Notes: generated from the sequence alone by a model not told the origin. A stretch of 64,000 bases of DNA from Sclerotinia nivalis (GCA_029531795.1 JAPEIS010000011.1:1736001-1800000); one strand, 5' to 3'. Shown: positions 13,306 through 26,400, counted from the stretch's first letter. Made by a program: numbers and translations.

Positions 13306-13468
13306 TGTTACAGATTCATCTCCCTTTATCTACATATAATCATATATACCTTAAACACATATACATACACTCACTTCTATATAATCAGATCACCTTCTTG
13401 ACCTTCTTCCTCTCCTTGTAGTACAACTATAGATCAACCCTACATATACCTTTTCCCTCGCCGTGATA
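13306..13468 (+). repeat. 3' LTR of element H (family 2)
   Basis: It starts TGTTACAGATTC and ends CTCGCCGTGATA, preceded by a purine tract. CAATA follows at 13,469 as the right target duplication, matching 446-450. Confidence 0.9.
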
Positions 13469-13492
13469 CAATATATCAATAAACAATAAACA

Positions 13493-14900
13493 ATGTTTTA
13501 ATTCGATTCCAATTCAGACCCAGATTCAGATCTAGATTTAGATCCAGATTTAGATTCAGATCCAGACCTTGATTTAATCAATATTATATTGTTATATAAT
13601 CGAAATCAAAGATCTTACAATTATACTTTAGTTTTTAAGATTATCTTAAATAATCCATTACCATATCGAATATTACTCAATCAACCTTATCAAAATTATC
13701 GATATCCCTAGCCCGATCAAAGACAATATTCAAACTCCAAAAGTATATTAAATTTGTTTTCTTCAATTATTAATAACTTGTATATAAGTTTTTCAGTATT
13801 GGAGATAGAGATCTTAAAGATCTAATTTCTATTTCCGATATATTTACTAATATATAGAATCTTGAAGCTATTGTATATATACAATATTTGTTCAGTTTTA
13901 TAGAACGGATATTAGTTCAAACAAAGCAATACCAATAAGAAATATATACATTATAAAGAGATCTGTAATTAAACAATACAGCCAATACAAGATTAATAAT
14001 CTAGAACTCTACTTTTCGAGAACAATTTAATTAATTATCTATCAATACAAACCCTACTATATCAATTTATCAATCATAACAAACTATAAAGAATCCTAAA
14101 TCATTCAAAGATAAAAAAATAGACTTTTTAACTCAACAAAGCAAATACAAAAATTGAAAAATAAATTTATACATTTGCTAGAAAAACGATTTTATAGTTT
14201 TCGATACAAAATAAAAGAAATTGTTATATATAGTTTCTCTTTTGGAAAAAACAATCTGATAAAAAAAATAAAAGAATATAGAAGAAATCATAAATAATAT
14301 ATCGGAATTCATTACTACAAATACATTTCTAAAGAAATTTGATAATCTTTACATTTCAACTAATACTGAATATAAAACAGCAATCAAATTCGATAAACTC
14401 AAAATAAACGAAAAACCCCTTTTTTTTTTCTTTTTTATAATTGGAATATTTGAATGTATTTAATGAAAAAACTCTTTAAGAAATGATCCTTATAATAAAA
14501 CAAAAAATCATTAACGAATTGAAGGTATTGATAAAAGATGATTCAAATCTTTACAAACTCATTAATATTGAAGAATAAAGAAAGAAGTTCCAAATATAAA
14601 GTCAAAATTGTCGGGATAACAAACATTATAATACAAATTTCTCGAAATCTAATTCAATTTATACTCAACGATAAACATTGCTAGTATCTTATATTCAAGG
14701 CAACCCTATAGATTTCGATACAATCAGAATTTCGAAATAAATATAAAGAAAATATGAATACTTTTATGATTTATACTATTTTTGTAAATAATCTAATTAC
14801 CGAGTTGTAGATTGTAAAACAAAGAAACAAATTGATATTATAAGAAATGTAAACGAATACAAAAGTATTTCTTATAAAAGTAATTATTTGAGAGATAATT
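13493..14900 (+). pseudogene. gag of element F with Asp-rich start
   Basis: ATG at 13,493 is followed two codons later by TAA, where CAA is likely ancestral. The same frame then encodes an acidic stretch of alternating Asp with Ser, Pro or Leu (SDPDSDLDLDPDLDSD) before the capsid region. A degraded zinc knuckle lies near 14,770 (FCK, stop, SNYRVVDCK). The acidic start is absent from the gag of G and H, which separates F from family 2. Many stops interrupt the frame. Confidence 0.6.
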
Positions 14901-16990
14901 ATCAATTACATTAAAACCAATAATATCGTTCAAGCAGTTTAATCAATCGAAATGGTTATCAACAAAAAGGATATTAAATATAGTTTCAAACTCAACAATA
15001 TTGTCTCTTTAATCTAATTGATTGTAGAAGTTTCTAATGAGATATTTATCAAGATTATAATAATCATCAATAACAATATTTTAATATATTCATTGGATTT
15101 GTTAAAAAAGAAGTATTAATATTATCAGAAAGTATATCAAATATACCTTTTCGTAATATAATATTATTATTATCTATATCTATTCAAAAGCATTCGGGAA
15201 AAGTTTAATCTTTATAACAAATTATCTGTAAAAGTTATTAAAGAATACAGAATAGATACGACAAATAATAACTAACAAAGAATCTTTACAATTCAATTCT
15301 ATAAATAGCAAATTTCTATTTATTCAAATCATTATATTCTCAATACATTCTTCTATTTTCAATATGATCAATTTGATTGATAACGAATGTTCAGAAAAGA
15401 TATTCATTGATCGTTCTTTTATTGATCAAAACAATATCCCAATTTGATTCTTATTATATTGTTGCAAACTTTGGTTAATAAATGGAAATACTACAAATAT
15501 CATCATTGATTACTTTGTAATAAATATAACAATAAAATAATATAAAGAAATATAATTATTCTTCATTACACAACTTTCCAAAGAAACTTCAATTATTTTC
15601 AAATTATTATAATTATAATACTATAATTTATATATAAACTAGCAGGATATAACTCTTTCTTTCAATTTTCAATATTGTATGATACATTGTTGCCCTTACA
15701 ATACAATCGATCCAATACAAGTATCAACAATCCCTTCGCCAATATAAACAGATCAAATATGCAAAAGTAGTATATCTACAAAACTATTTATCGATAAAGT
15801 TCTTGATATATTATCTTCAATTAAAAATTTTCTTTTTAGTATAAAAAAGAATCCTTTTTGATATTTATCATTATTTATCAAAGATAAAAACGAAGATAAC
15901 AAAATATACATTCAAAATTTTAGAACGATCTTAAAAAAGCTATCAAAACAAGATTACGATGAATCGATTTTCATAGACAAAAATTATAAATCGATAGAAA
16001 ACTTTAGAATCGATTTGCAAATCGATAAGATCTTGATATCTGGTATAAATCATTATCATATAAGAGTTTGCAATAAGAGAATATTGTTTCAAATATAAAT
16101 GATACCAAATCGATATCCTATTCAATACGAGTCTATACAAAAGATTATTGAATAATATTAATCGAAATCAATATCAAAGAATGAACCCTTACTATTACTA
16201 TCAATCCCAATCCCAAAAGAGCAAATCAAGATCACTACTAATACAAGATTAGATTTAAATAATATCTATTAATTACAAGCTACTAATTTTATATCTTTTT
16301 GTTAATAGAATAAAGTGAAAATTATATATCTTATATAGAAGGAATTGAATCGAGCAAAAAAGATTATCTGATAAGAATATTTATATAAAACAATAATAAT
16401 CCCAACTCTTCAGAAACAAAATTTCAAGGATATATTATATAGAAAAAACAATATCGTTGATATATTAATTAAAGTATCTCTGAAACTTTACGATTTTGTT
16501 TATCATTATTATCAATTAAAATATCTTCAGAAAATAATAGAGATGGATATTAAGAAATTTCTCAATAGCAAATCACTATTCAATAATAACAAGATCAAAG
16601 AAAAACTTCTTTTATAATTTCAAAACAAATTATCCGCTTTCCTATCTCGTTATATAGATATACTTCCTCTATATCGGATATAAGATCATAAGATAGAATT
16701 AATATCTAGAAAAGAATCTCCATATTTCAAAAATCGCTTTTTGTTTCTTTTCGAATTAGAAATAATTCGAAAATAGATCGATAATAATCTTATCAAAGAT
16801 TTCATTCAAGAATCAAAATTATAAAGTACAATTCTATTACTTTTAATAATCAAATTTAACAAAAAGGTTTGTATTTATCAAGATTATTATAATTTGAATA
16901 ATATTACTATTAAAAACCGATACCCTTTATCAATTATTCAAAAAACTCTGAATGTTTTTGTAATACAAAAATCTATATCAAATTAGATAT
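14901..16990 (+). pseudogene. 5' part of pol of element F
   Basis: This stretch should hold protease and the start of reverse transcriptase. The last 150 bp encode the fingers motif (CIYQDYYNLNNITIKNRYP), matching H at 3,900-4,050 at the level of protein. The frame is cut at 16,990 by the LTR of C. The protease triad cannot be seen. Confidence 0.6.
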
Positions 16991-17153
16991 TATCACGGTG
17001 AGGGAAAAGGTATGTGTAGGGTTGATCTATAGTTGTACTACGAGGAGAGGAAGAAGGTCAAGGAGGTGATCTGACTATATAGAAGTGAGTGTATGTATAT
17101 ATGTCTAAGGTATATATGATTATGTATAGGTGAAGGGGGATGAATCTGTAATA
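16991..17153 (-). repeat. 3' LTR of element C (family 2)
   Basis: It starts TATCACGGTGAGGG and ends ATGAATCTGTAATA; reversed, this gives the same LTR as 13,306-13,468. A purine-rich tract (reverse strand GAAAAAGAAG) lies beside it, as expected for plus-strand priming. Confidence 0.9.
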
Positions 17154-17985
17154 GTACTTCTTTTTCAAGAAACTCATTTGATTTCAAATGAGTGTTAAAA
17201 AATAAAGAAAAATAAAGAAAAAATATAGATCCCTTTTTTCAATTAGATCCCTAAATCAAAAACATATGATATCCTTTAGTGTGTGATATCCCAAATGCTA
17301 TATCCTTTATTACAATAATATATAATATACTTTTAGATGAAATAAACAATCTTGATGCGAATAGATCTTTGTAGAATGGGTGTAGCAATTTCACTGTGTA
17401 ACTCCGATTGCAAATTCTGTAATTCCGGTTGCAATATAGCAGCATTAGAGTGTTTTAGAATCCAAACTGGTAGCCCTAGCTTCTTTGAATGAAAACAATG
17501 ATATTCGATAAGAATTTTTTCATTACTCTTTAAATCATTAACTAATTATCAAGTTGGTATGTAATATCTCCATTTGATTAAATAATGGTGGTTATCTTTA
17601 TCGTAATTATCTAGAATTTCTTCAAATATCTATTTTTGAATAGATTTATCTTTATTATCGTCCCGTTCCAAAACTCTGTTCTGTATAGTCAGAGATTTTG
17701 ATTCGTTAATCGTTATTTGAATCAGAAAGTAAGAATTAGTATAAACTAAAAGTAAAAAAGAATAATAGAAAACAGGGAAGATTTTAATGTTTTCAAGTAA
17801 TTGAATAAGGTAAGTATAAAGATAAATCTTAATAATTTTGTAAAGACCGATTTATTTATTATCTAGCTTTTTTGCTTTATATAAGATCTTCATATTCTTG
17901 ATATTGATGTAAACTTTCTAATCAATTATATAGCGAGATAAATCAGAACAATAACGATTAATATAATCCTTATAAATAGTAATTA
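17154..17985 (-). pseudogene. 3' UTR, chromodomain and integrase C-terminus of C
   Basis: The sequence follows 5,060-5,760 of element G base for base apart from transitions. It covers the 3' untranslated region (17,154-17,460), the chromodomain and the GPY/F module. It breaks at the AATTA duplication flanking element B and resumes at 28,893. Stops are frequent. Confidence 0.7.
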
Positions 17986-18183
17986 TATCATGGAGGCAAC
18001 AGGCAGAATAACAGGAATCACTTTTATTAATAAGATGTAGTTCGAAAAGCTACGTTTCTGTAGAAGGAATAATTCCTTAAATATATTTATGTGTAGTGTT
18101 AACCCCGATCAAGATTAGTCTATACTTATTCGAGGTTTGATTTCTATAGGTTGGAATCCGAACGGTCTCTGTATATTATATAC
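17986..18183 (-). repeat. Left LTR of B, first piece
   Basis: It starts TATCATGGAGGCAAC and follows the family-1 LTR until the palindrome GTATACCATATAC (here GTATATTATATAC), where it is broken. The last five bases, TATAC, are the target duplication of A. Confidence 0.9.
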
Positions 18184-18396
18184 TATCACGGAGGCAACAG
18201 GTAGAATAACAGGAATCACTTTTATTAATAAGATGTAGTTCGAAAAGCTACGTTTCTGTAGAAGGAACAGTTCCTTAAATATATTTATATATAATGTTAG
18301 CCCCGACCGGAGCTAGCTTATACTTATCCGAGGTCCGACTCCTATAGATCGGAACCCGAACGGTCTCCGTATACCATATACGGGGACCCCGTGACA
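18184..18396 (-). repeat. Left (3') LTR of A
   Basis: A 213-bp family-1 LTR: TATCACGGAGGCAACAG to GGGGACCCCGTGACA. It contains several hairpins, including CCCCGACCGG-type and GTATACCATATAC palindromes. Confidence 0.93.
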
Positions 18397-18408
18397 ATAC
18401 CCCCCTCC

Positions 18409-19567
18409 TTAGGGTCGAGCTCCGTTGAGACGACTAGGGGGACCAGGTTTATCCGGATAACGACGGTGATAATTACGGATCAGTTCTTGAGCATTAAGCC
18501 AGACTAGATCTCCAGGCTGGTATCGACGGACAGGCGAACGGCGGGAATCGGCATTCTTCGAATAGCGGGCTTGATTAGCGATCAGTTCGGTCTTCAGGTG
18601 ATCGACGATCGATTTCATCTTTTTGACGAATTCCTTAATATTCAGGATTCCAAAAGCGATCGGAAAGCGTAGCGAGTTCGAAACCCATTTGGGGATAAAA
18701 ACTGTAATTGGCAAAGAACAATGATAAACGGAAGTTTTCGGATCAGATAAAGTTAATCGAGAATTCGATGATCAGTAATTATTCGGATTAATCATTTTGT
18801 AGATAGGATATATACAAGTGAAGGTATTATTCATGTATTATATTCGCTTTTTTTATTTGTTTATTGATTTCAAAATGATAAATTGTTGATAGTTTCGAAA
18901 TAATATCTAATTGTTTATAGATATACTTCCAGAAGTCAAAAATAAACTGAACTTTATGATTGGATATAATGGTCTATAGTAGACTGTAAAATTTCTATAT
19001 ATGTTTCAAAAACAAATGGAAAACTTCTTCGAAGTTATAGATTCTTTGATAGGATAGAAAATATTTTATCTTAATCAATCAATCGATTATAACAAATATT
19101 GTATTATACTCAAAGCTTTTCGGAAGATAGATGATGAAATCGATTGAGATATTTTTCTAAGTTTATTGTAGAATTGAAAAAGGGTATAAAACCTTTTTTT
19201 GTTTTTTACAGTTCGGAGTGGTTCGATAACAATTATAATAATTGCGTATCCAATAGGAAATATAATTGTAATATCCAGGCTAATAATAATTTCGGGAAAG
19301 CAATTCGAAAATATAGGTATGATATGGATGTTCGGTAATAAAGGAATCGTGGATCATTTGAAAGAGTTTTGTTTTTAAAAGATCGTAGTTAGGGATATAA
19401 AGCTTTTTATAATAATATAATAGATCATTATTTACAATATATTCAGATAATATGATATACAAATATCTAGCAATATTCTTTTCTAAAATCTTTAAGATCG
19501 ATAACAAAAGTGGGTTGGATAGGTAAGCTTTAATGAGCAAGGGTTTCAGTTCTTCAAAGAATTCCAA
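18409..19567 (-). pseudogene. Integrase of element A, chromodomain missing
   Basis: The frame 18,714-18,409 is open for 101 codons. It contains the late integrase region (VKKMKSIVDHLKTELIANQA), the GDLVWLNAQ motif, and then directly the tail ELIRNYHRRYPDKPGPP. In B and D about 360 bp lie between these two parts (B 23,578-23,938, D 29,774-30,133) and encode the GPY/F-to-chromodomain stretch. 360 bp is 120 codons, so the loss keeps the frame. Upstream, 18,715-19,280 is the degraded catalytic core, and 19,567-19,280 is the HHCC-type zinc region (MIHDSFITEHPYHTYIFELL). Confidence 0.75.
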
Positions 19568-21140
19568 TTGTATAGATTTAGGTTATTGGATAGGGATTGG
19601 GTTATCAAGTATTATAGGTGATTCAGGTTTACAAATATGTAATCCGGGTTTCCGAATAGATAGTTCGGGATTGTAGATAAATAGCGAAATATCAATACGA
19701 GTTTAGTTACAGATTGTAATTGCAAAATGAACTTTCTTTTTTAAATTAACAATAAAAAACAGATTTGTATCTAGATTTTCAATTTTCAGAATAATCTGAT
19801 TTTGATGAAAAAAGCGTTCATCTTTCTTTTTAAACAAATCCTTTGATCTTCTAATCAGAATATCGGGTTTCGTTTTTTGCTTTCTGGAACAGTATATAAT
19901 CTTGAAATTGAAATGGAATAGAAATTTAGATTAATAGGTTTAATAACGATTCAATAACTTTGTAATTGTAAAGTATTCCAGATTTTTATAATCTATGATA
20001 ATCTTGATTAGGGAAAAAACGCTTTCTAATTCGAATCATCATTTTTCGAAACAATAAATAATTGCTAATAATTCTTTATTATAAATCTCGTAATTACATT
20101 TCGCAATCGAATATTTTTTAAAGAAATATACAACAAATCTCAAAATTCCATTGTTATCGTATTGGGAAAGAACTCCAATAGATATATAATCCGATACATT
20201 CATTTCTAGAATTACATTTTTCTTCCAATCGAAAAAGACTAACACAGGTACCACCGTAAATACAGCTTTCAAACTTAAGAACGATTTCTTACAAATAGGA
20301 TTCTATTGAAAGACTATATCCTTCTTGATTAAATTTATTATCAAATAAATGATCAAGGAAAAGTTACAAATAAAACATCAATAAAAATTGTTAAACCCTA
20401 TAAATATTTGTATATCTATCAAATTCTTTAACGTTTTTCAATCAATTATCGTTTTAATCTTGATTGAATCTATTCGGATCCTTTCTCGATTTACAATTAA
20501 ACCCAGGAATTTCGTTTCAGATTTCAGGAATTCGCATTTCGATAGATTGATATACAATCCAGTTTTTTATAAAACGTTTAGTACTTTTTGTATATACTTT
20601 ATATATTCAGAACGGATCTTATTGTAAATCAGAATATTATCCAGATAAGTAATACAGAATATATCTAGATATTCTTTCAAAGTATCGTTAATAAATCGTT
20701 GAAACATTGTTGAGGCTTCAATCAACCCAAACGATATAATTAAGGTTTCAAATAAACCGAATCAAGTACAGAATATAATCAAATATTCTTGTCCTTTCTT
20801 GATTCGGATATTGTTGAAAATCAAAATGATATCTATTTTCGTAAAATACTTTATCCCTTTTAGATTATTTAAGGATTCTTTAATTAAGAATAATGAATAT
20901 CAATCTTTCATAGATAGATTATTCAATACACGATAGTTTATATAGAATCGAAAACCATTATCAGATTTTTTAACAAATAGAACAAGCGAAACAGAAATGA
21001 AGGAATTCGATCGGATAAATTCTTTTACTAGATTTTCCTTTAACTATTTTTGCAAAACTTTCAATTCATCTCAAAATATTGAATACAGAGCTCCAAACGA
21101 TAGCTTAACCTCATCTTGCAATCAGATATTATAATCGTAT
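19568..21140 (-). pseudogene. RNase H and reverse transcriptase of A
   Basis: The frame 20,272-20,039 is the start of RNase H ([18 protein letters not shown], where TDAS is usual). Reverse transcriptase lies at about 20,300-21,100 by alignment with the clearer copy in D (32,512-32,018). Frames are broken by stops, and the + strand open frame 20,388-20,627 is only the complement of this region. Confidence 0.7.
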
Positions 21141-21190
21141 AAACAATATAAAGGTAATTTGTCAATATTATATAAAGAAAATATATCGAT

Positions 21191-23214
21191 CTACAATCGG
21201 AATTCAGTAAACAGATTTTCGGAAACAAAGTCTTCTTTTTCTTTCAGGATTCGATTTATCAAATCGATATTAACTTGGAATATCTTATAGCTTCGATGAG
21301 TATATATCGAGTAAACTTGAATTGAAATACTTGCTATATCTTTTTTCTTTAATGTTTCAGGATAGAATAGTAGATAAACAAGATAGACTTTGATAAGAAT
21401 ATCGGATAAGGTTTGGACACTCGATAATTGCGCAGGCGTATTACAGGACTTCCAGCAGAACTCGTTATCGAAACGAAAGATATTGAATACGAATCCGATA
21501 TAAAGATCGTACTTCTTTAACCAAACCAGCCTCAAAATAATCGGATAATGAATTAATTCAGTGATATAGATTTTCGATCTTTTCTTATAATAATCATTGA
21601 TTTGCAGATCGATTAAAATATAATGATCCATTCGGTTTTCAGACAGTATTTTTCCGTCGAATCCAATAACTTCGAATAGAGTAGATAATTTATATATTGA
21701 GAATTTGGTAATTTTAATCCAATTTCGATTTATAAAAGTATATCCTTTGTATTCGTTATCCATTATAATATAAATGGAATAAGATCGATCAAACATCGAT
21801 AGGATAATAATAAATAATATCATCAAGTTTATTCGATTGTTTGTTTTTTCAGCGAAAGATAAATTTCGAATTGTAGTGGCGGATAAGTATAATATATACA
21901 GGGTTTTCGTTTGATAACGATTTATACTAAACAGATTTCGTTTCCCGAATTTGGGGAGCCGGGAGGGGATAGATTGTATGGTGATATAGTATATAGTTGA
22001 ATCTAAACAAAGAACAGAATAAAAAACAGCAGGACAAGACTAGTAAAGCTAACTCTAGTTTATATAAAATGATTATCTAAGAACAAGTAATCCTTTACAC
22101 AGTGATCAATAGATCTACAATGGAAACATTCCTTTCGTTTGTATTTATTAATATATCTTTGAGAATTAAAATCCATTGGATTTCTAACAAGCATAATCGT
22201 AATAGAAGCAATAGATCGAACAATAACATTCGAGAACAGAGCAGAAGTACAATTAACAAGATTCAGATTTTGAATCGTAGTACAGAACAACAGGACGATT
22301 GGATTACAATCGAAGCCAATCGGTTTCATCAAATACAGACAGCGATTCTCCAATATCTATACGAAAACAACAAATGCATCGACACTATTTGTAAATAGTT
22401 CAATAATAACAATATGATTCTTCAATTCATTCAATAAGACTTGTTCTAACAGAATAATCAGGATATTATTATCATCGGCTATCCCGACTTCTAATACTAA
22501 TCTTTGGAATTCAGTATAAAAGATATAGAATAGCTAATTCCTCTATTTCAAGTTAATTAAAAGTTTTCGGGCCTCAGTCTGTTTATTTTGATTTCTATAA
22601 ATTCTTTCCAGTATTTACAATAGATCCTCATAATTGATAAATTTAACAAATTGCCCTTTGATATTATATAATCGAATTTGTATAATAGCGGATCCAGTTA
22701 ATCTTTCAGTTATATAAATCAAACAGGAATATAAGAAAGTAAAGCAATCGGAATTGGCATACATTTTATTCTGTATTTGATCGATAAATCAATCAAGATC
22801 GATTTTTGTTCCATTAAACAATACAGGGTCAAATACCTTTTTACTCAATTGAAACTTCGATAGAACAAAAACAACAATCAGAATCGTAACGAACGTTAAA
22901 GATGAAGGGTCGATTAGATCGATGAAAATTGAAACAGACGGAGCGATAAGAACAGGATAAAATTGAATTAAACAAATAATCAATCCATTATTCTCCTTCT
23001 TCCATTGTATAAATACAGTTTTCTCGATTTGCAGATCGAGAGTAAACTTTTGAATTACAGATTGCAAATCGATTATCTCTACTTTCACTTTTATATTATA
23101 ATCATAAAAAAAAGTAAAATAATAATACCAGATCGCAATATCACTAACTACAACAGTAGCGAATTCTTCAGAGGAACTAAGCTGATTAAACAAATACAGA
23201 CAAAATAACATCAT
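21191..23214 (-). pseudogene. gag and protease of element A
   Basis: 23,214-22,789 is the gag capsid region starting at an ATG. 22,353-22,060 ends with a zinc knuckle, CFHCRSIDHCVKDY, which fits CX2CX3[GD]HX4C with the last cysteine changed to tyrosine. 21,826-21,191 is the protease region; YIIMDNEYKGYTFI stands where an IDSGA-type active site followed by AFI is expected. The longest frame is 211 codons. Frame breaks at about 22,000 and 22,400-22,780 separate the parts. Confidence 0.7.
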
Positions 23215-23249
23215 AGAAATATCAGTACAAATAAATAGAAGCTATATAG

Positions 23250-23462
23250 TATCACAAAGACAACAAACAGAATAACAGGAATTACTTTTATTAATAAAAC
23301 GTAACTCGAAGAGCTATATTTCTACAGAAGGAACAATTCCTTAAATACATTTATATATAGCATTAACCCCGATCAAAGCTAGCCTACACTTATCCGAGAT
23401 CCGACTCCTATGGGTCGGAACCCGAGCGGTCTCCGTATACCATATACGGGGACCCCGTGACA
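23250..23462 (-). repeat. Right (5') LTR of A
   Basis: A 213-bp copy of 18,184-18,396 starting TATCACAAAGACAAC and ending GGGGACCCCGTGACA. Its first half carries C-to-T and G-to-A changes, and its GC-rich second half is nearly unchanged. Confidence 0.92.
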
Positions 23463-23467
23463 TATAC

Positions 23468-23482
23468 GGGGATTCTGTAACA
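23468..23482 (-). repeat. Left LTR of B, remainder
   Basis: GGGGATTCTGTAACA is the last 15 bp of the B LTR, separated from 17,986-18,183 by element A. 198 + 15 = 213 bp, the exact family length. Confidence 0.9.
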
Positions 23483-26400
23483 ATACTCTCTTTCTTAAGA
23501 TCGAGCTCCGTTGAAACAATTAAAGGGATCAAGTTTATTTAAATAACGATAATAATAATTACAGATCAGTTCTTGAGTATTCTTCAAATACTTTATAGGT
23601 TTTTCGATAAATATATTATAGTCTATTTATCGGATAGTATACTTCAAACGGGGGCTATTATAACCCTAACATTTCTATTGGGAATTTAGGACTTTCTTTA
23701 TATCGAATTGTTTAATGCCTTCAATTTCGATAGAAGGAGGAGACGGATTGTATTGATTAGGGATAGGGTTATCATTGGCGGGATACAATAAATTAATATG
23801 AAAGATTGGATGATTCCTTATAAAAATAGAGAATTTCAATTTATAAGTATATAAGCTTATGGTCTTTAGGATTCAGAAAAGATTTAAGTTCTTTTAATCT
23901 AGTTTTTTCTGGGAATGAAGAGTTCGGATATTCTTAATATTAAGCTAAACTAAATCTCTAGATTGGTATCGATAAACAGGCGAACAACGGGAATCGGTAT
24001 TCTTTGAATAACGAATTTGATTAACAATCAGTTTGGTTTTCAAGTAATCGATGATCGACTTTATCTTTTTGACGAATTCCTCAATATCTAGGACTCCAGA
24101 GCGATCAGAGAATACAATAAATTCGAAACCTATTTGGGGATGAAAACCGTAATTGGTAAAGAACAACGACAAATAAGAGCTTTCGGATCAAATAGAATTA
24201 ATCGAGAATTCGGCAATTGATAATTATTTGGATCAATTGTTCTGTAGATAGGATATATATAAGCGAAAGTATTATTCGAGTATTGCGTTTGCTTTTTCCG
24301 TTTGTTTATCGATTTCAGGATAATAAGTTATCGATAGTTTCGAAACAGTATCTAATCGTTTATAGATATACTTTCAAAAATCAGAAATAAACTAAGTTTT
24401 ATAATCGAATATAATGATTTGCAATAAACTATAAAACTTCTATATATACTTTAGAAATAAATAGAAAACTTCTTCGAAGTTATAGATTCTTCAATAAAGT
24501 AGGAAATACTTCATTTTGATCAATCGATCAATTACAACAAATATTATATTGTACTCAAAGCTTTTCGGAAGATAAATAATAAAATCGATTGAGATATCTT
24601 TTCAGATTTATTATAGAATCAAAAAAGAATATAAGATTCCTTTTTGTCCTCTATAATTCAAAACGATTCAATAGCAATTATAACAATTATATATCCAACA
24701 AAAAATATAATCATAATATTCAGACTAATAGTAATTTTGGAAAAACAATTCGAAGGTACAAATACAATACGGGTATCCAACAATAAAGGAATCGTAAATT
24801 ATTCGAAGGAGTTTTGCTTTCAAAGGATTGTAATTAGAAATATAAAACTTTTTACAATAATATAATAGATCATTATTTATAGTATATTTAAATAATATAA
24901 TATACAAATATCTAACAGTATTCTTTTCTAAAACCTTTAGGATCGATAACAGAAATAGATCGGATAGATAAACTTCAGTAAACAAAGATTTCAGTTCTTC
25001 AAAGGATTCCAATTGTATAGATTCAGACTATTGAACAGAGATTGGATTATCGGATATCGCAAATAGTTCAGGTTCATAAACAAGTAATCCGGATTCCCGA
25101 ACAAATGATTCGGGATTATAAATAGACAACGAAGTATCGATACAGGTTTAGCTACAAATTGTAATTACAAAATGAACTTTCTTCTTTGAATTAACAATAG
25201 AAAACAGATCTGTATCTAGATTTTCAGTTTTCAGAATAATCTAACTTTGATAAAGAAAACATTCATCCCTTTCTTTAAACAAATCCTCTAATCTCCTAAT
25301 CAAAGCATCGGATTTCGCTTCTTACTTTCCAAAACAATATATAATCTTAAAATTGAAACAAAACAGAAATTCAGATCAACAAATTTGATAACAATTCAAT
25401 AGTTTTGTAATCATAAAATACTCCAGATTTTTATGATTTGTAATGATTTTAATCAGAAAAAAGGCATTTTCTAATTCGAATCGCTACTTTTCGAAATAAT
25501 GAATAATTATTAATAATTCTTTATCATAAATCTCGTAATTATATTTTACAATCGAATACTTCTTAAAGAAATATACAACAAATCTCAGAATCCTATCATC
25601 ATTGTATTAGAAAAGGACTCCAGCAAATACATAATCCAATACATCCATCTTTAGGATTACATTCTTCTCCTAATCGAAAAAGATTAACACAAATGCTGCT
25701 GTAAATACGGCTTTCAGATTCGAGAACGATTTCTCACAAACAGAATTCTATTGAAAGACTATATCCTTTTTGATCAAATTTATTATCAGATAAATAATCA
25801 AGAAGAAATTGCGAATAAAACATCAATAGAAATTGCTAAACCCTATAAATATTTATATATCTATCAGATTCTTCAATGTTTTTCAATCAATTATCATCTT
25901 AATCTTGACTGGATCTATTCGGATCCCCTTTTAGCCTATAATTAAACCCAGAAATTTCGTTTCAGATTTCAGGAATTCGTATTTCGATAAATTGGTATAC
26001 AATCCAGCTTTCTATAAAACATTTAATACTTTTTGTATATACTTTATATATTCAAAACAGGTTTTATTATAGATTAGAATATTATTTAGATAAGTAGTAT
26101 AGAATATATTCAGATATTCTTTTAGAGTATTATTGATAAATCGTTAAAACGTTGTTGGGGCTTCGATCAGCTCGAATAGTATGATCAAGGTTTTGAACAG
26201 GTTAAATCGGGTATGAAATATAATTAGGTATTTTTGTTCTTCCTTGATTCGGATATTGTTAAAGATTGAGATAATATTTATTTTCGTAAAATACTTTATC
26301 TCTTTTAGATTATTCAAGGATTCTTTAGTTAAGGATAATAAATATCAATCTTTTACAAATAAATTATTCAATATATAATAATCTATACAGAATCGAAGAT

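Larger units (their letters stand above)
451..13468 (+). mobile_element. Element H: chromodomain Ty3/Gypsy, split by G
   Basis: H has direct LTRs at 451-610 and 13,306-13,468 and a 5-bp target duplication, CAATA, at 446-450 and 13,469-13,473. Its own internal DNA is 611-5,048 and 11,527-13,305; element G occupies 5,049-11,526 in the opposite orientation. The order is leader, gag with zinc knuckle, protease region, reverse transcriptase with an intact YFDD box, RNase H, then (after G) integrase, GPY/F-type C-terminus and chromodomain, a purine-rich tract (GAGAAAGAGA) and the 3' LTR. By comparison with G, about 265 bp of H between RNase H and integrase are missing at the G junction. All frames are interrupted by stops. 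Confidence 0.85.
199..16990 (+). mobile_element. Element F: old Ty3/Gypsy element, split by H
   Basis: F is read from two blocks, 199-450 and 13,469-16,990, with element H inserted between them and CAATA duplicated on both sides (446-450 and 13,469-13,473). It runs from an LTR through a leader, a gag frame starting at 13,493, a degraded zinc knuckle near 14,770, a protease region and the first part of reverse transcriptase. It stops in the fingers domain, where element C inserted at 16,991. The remainder is not found in this window; an LTR fragment of the same type lies at 40,671. F is the oldest layer of the nest. The reverse transcriptase is related to that of family 2, but LTR and gag start differ. 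Confidence 0.75.
18184..23462 (-). mobile_element. Element A: youngest family-1 Ty3/Gypsy
   Basis: A has LTRs at 18,184-18,396 and 23,250-23,462 and a 5-bp duplication TATAC at 18,179-18,183 and 23,463-23,467. It is nested in the LTR of B and is therefore the youngest insertion of that stack. The 3' end of its pol keeps a GC-rich open frame and an intact polypurine tract (reverse strand AAGGAGGGGGG) next to the LTR. At 5,279 bp it is about 350 bp shorter than B and D, because the region between integrase and the final tail is missing. Other parts still hold stops, so it is not an active copy. Confidence 0.92.

Noticed and set aside
20388..20627. Plus-strand open frame in element A
   Set aside because: It is the complement of the minus-strand reverse transcriptase, and the same shadow recurs in B (25,751) and D (32,028).
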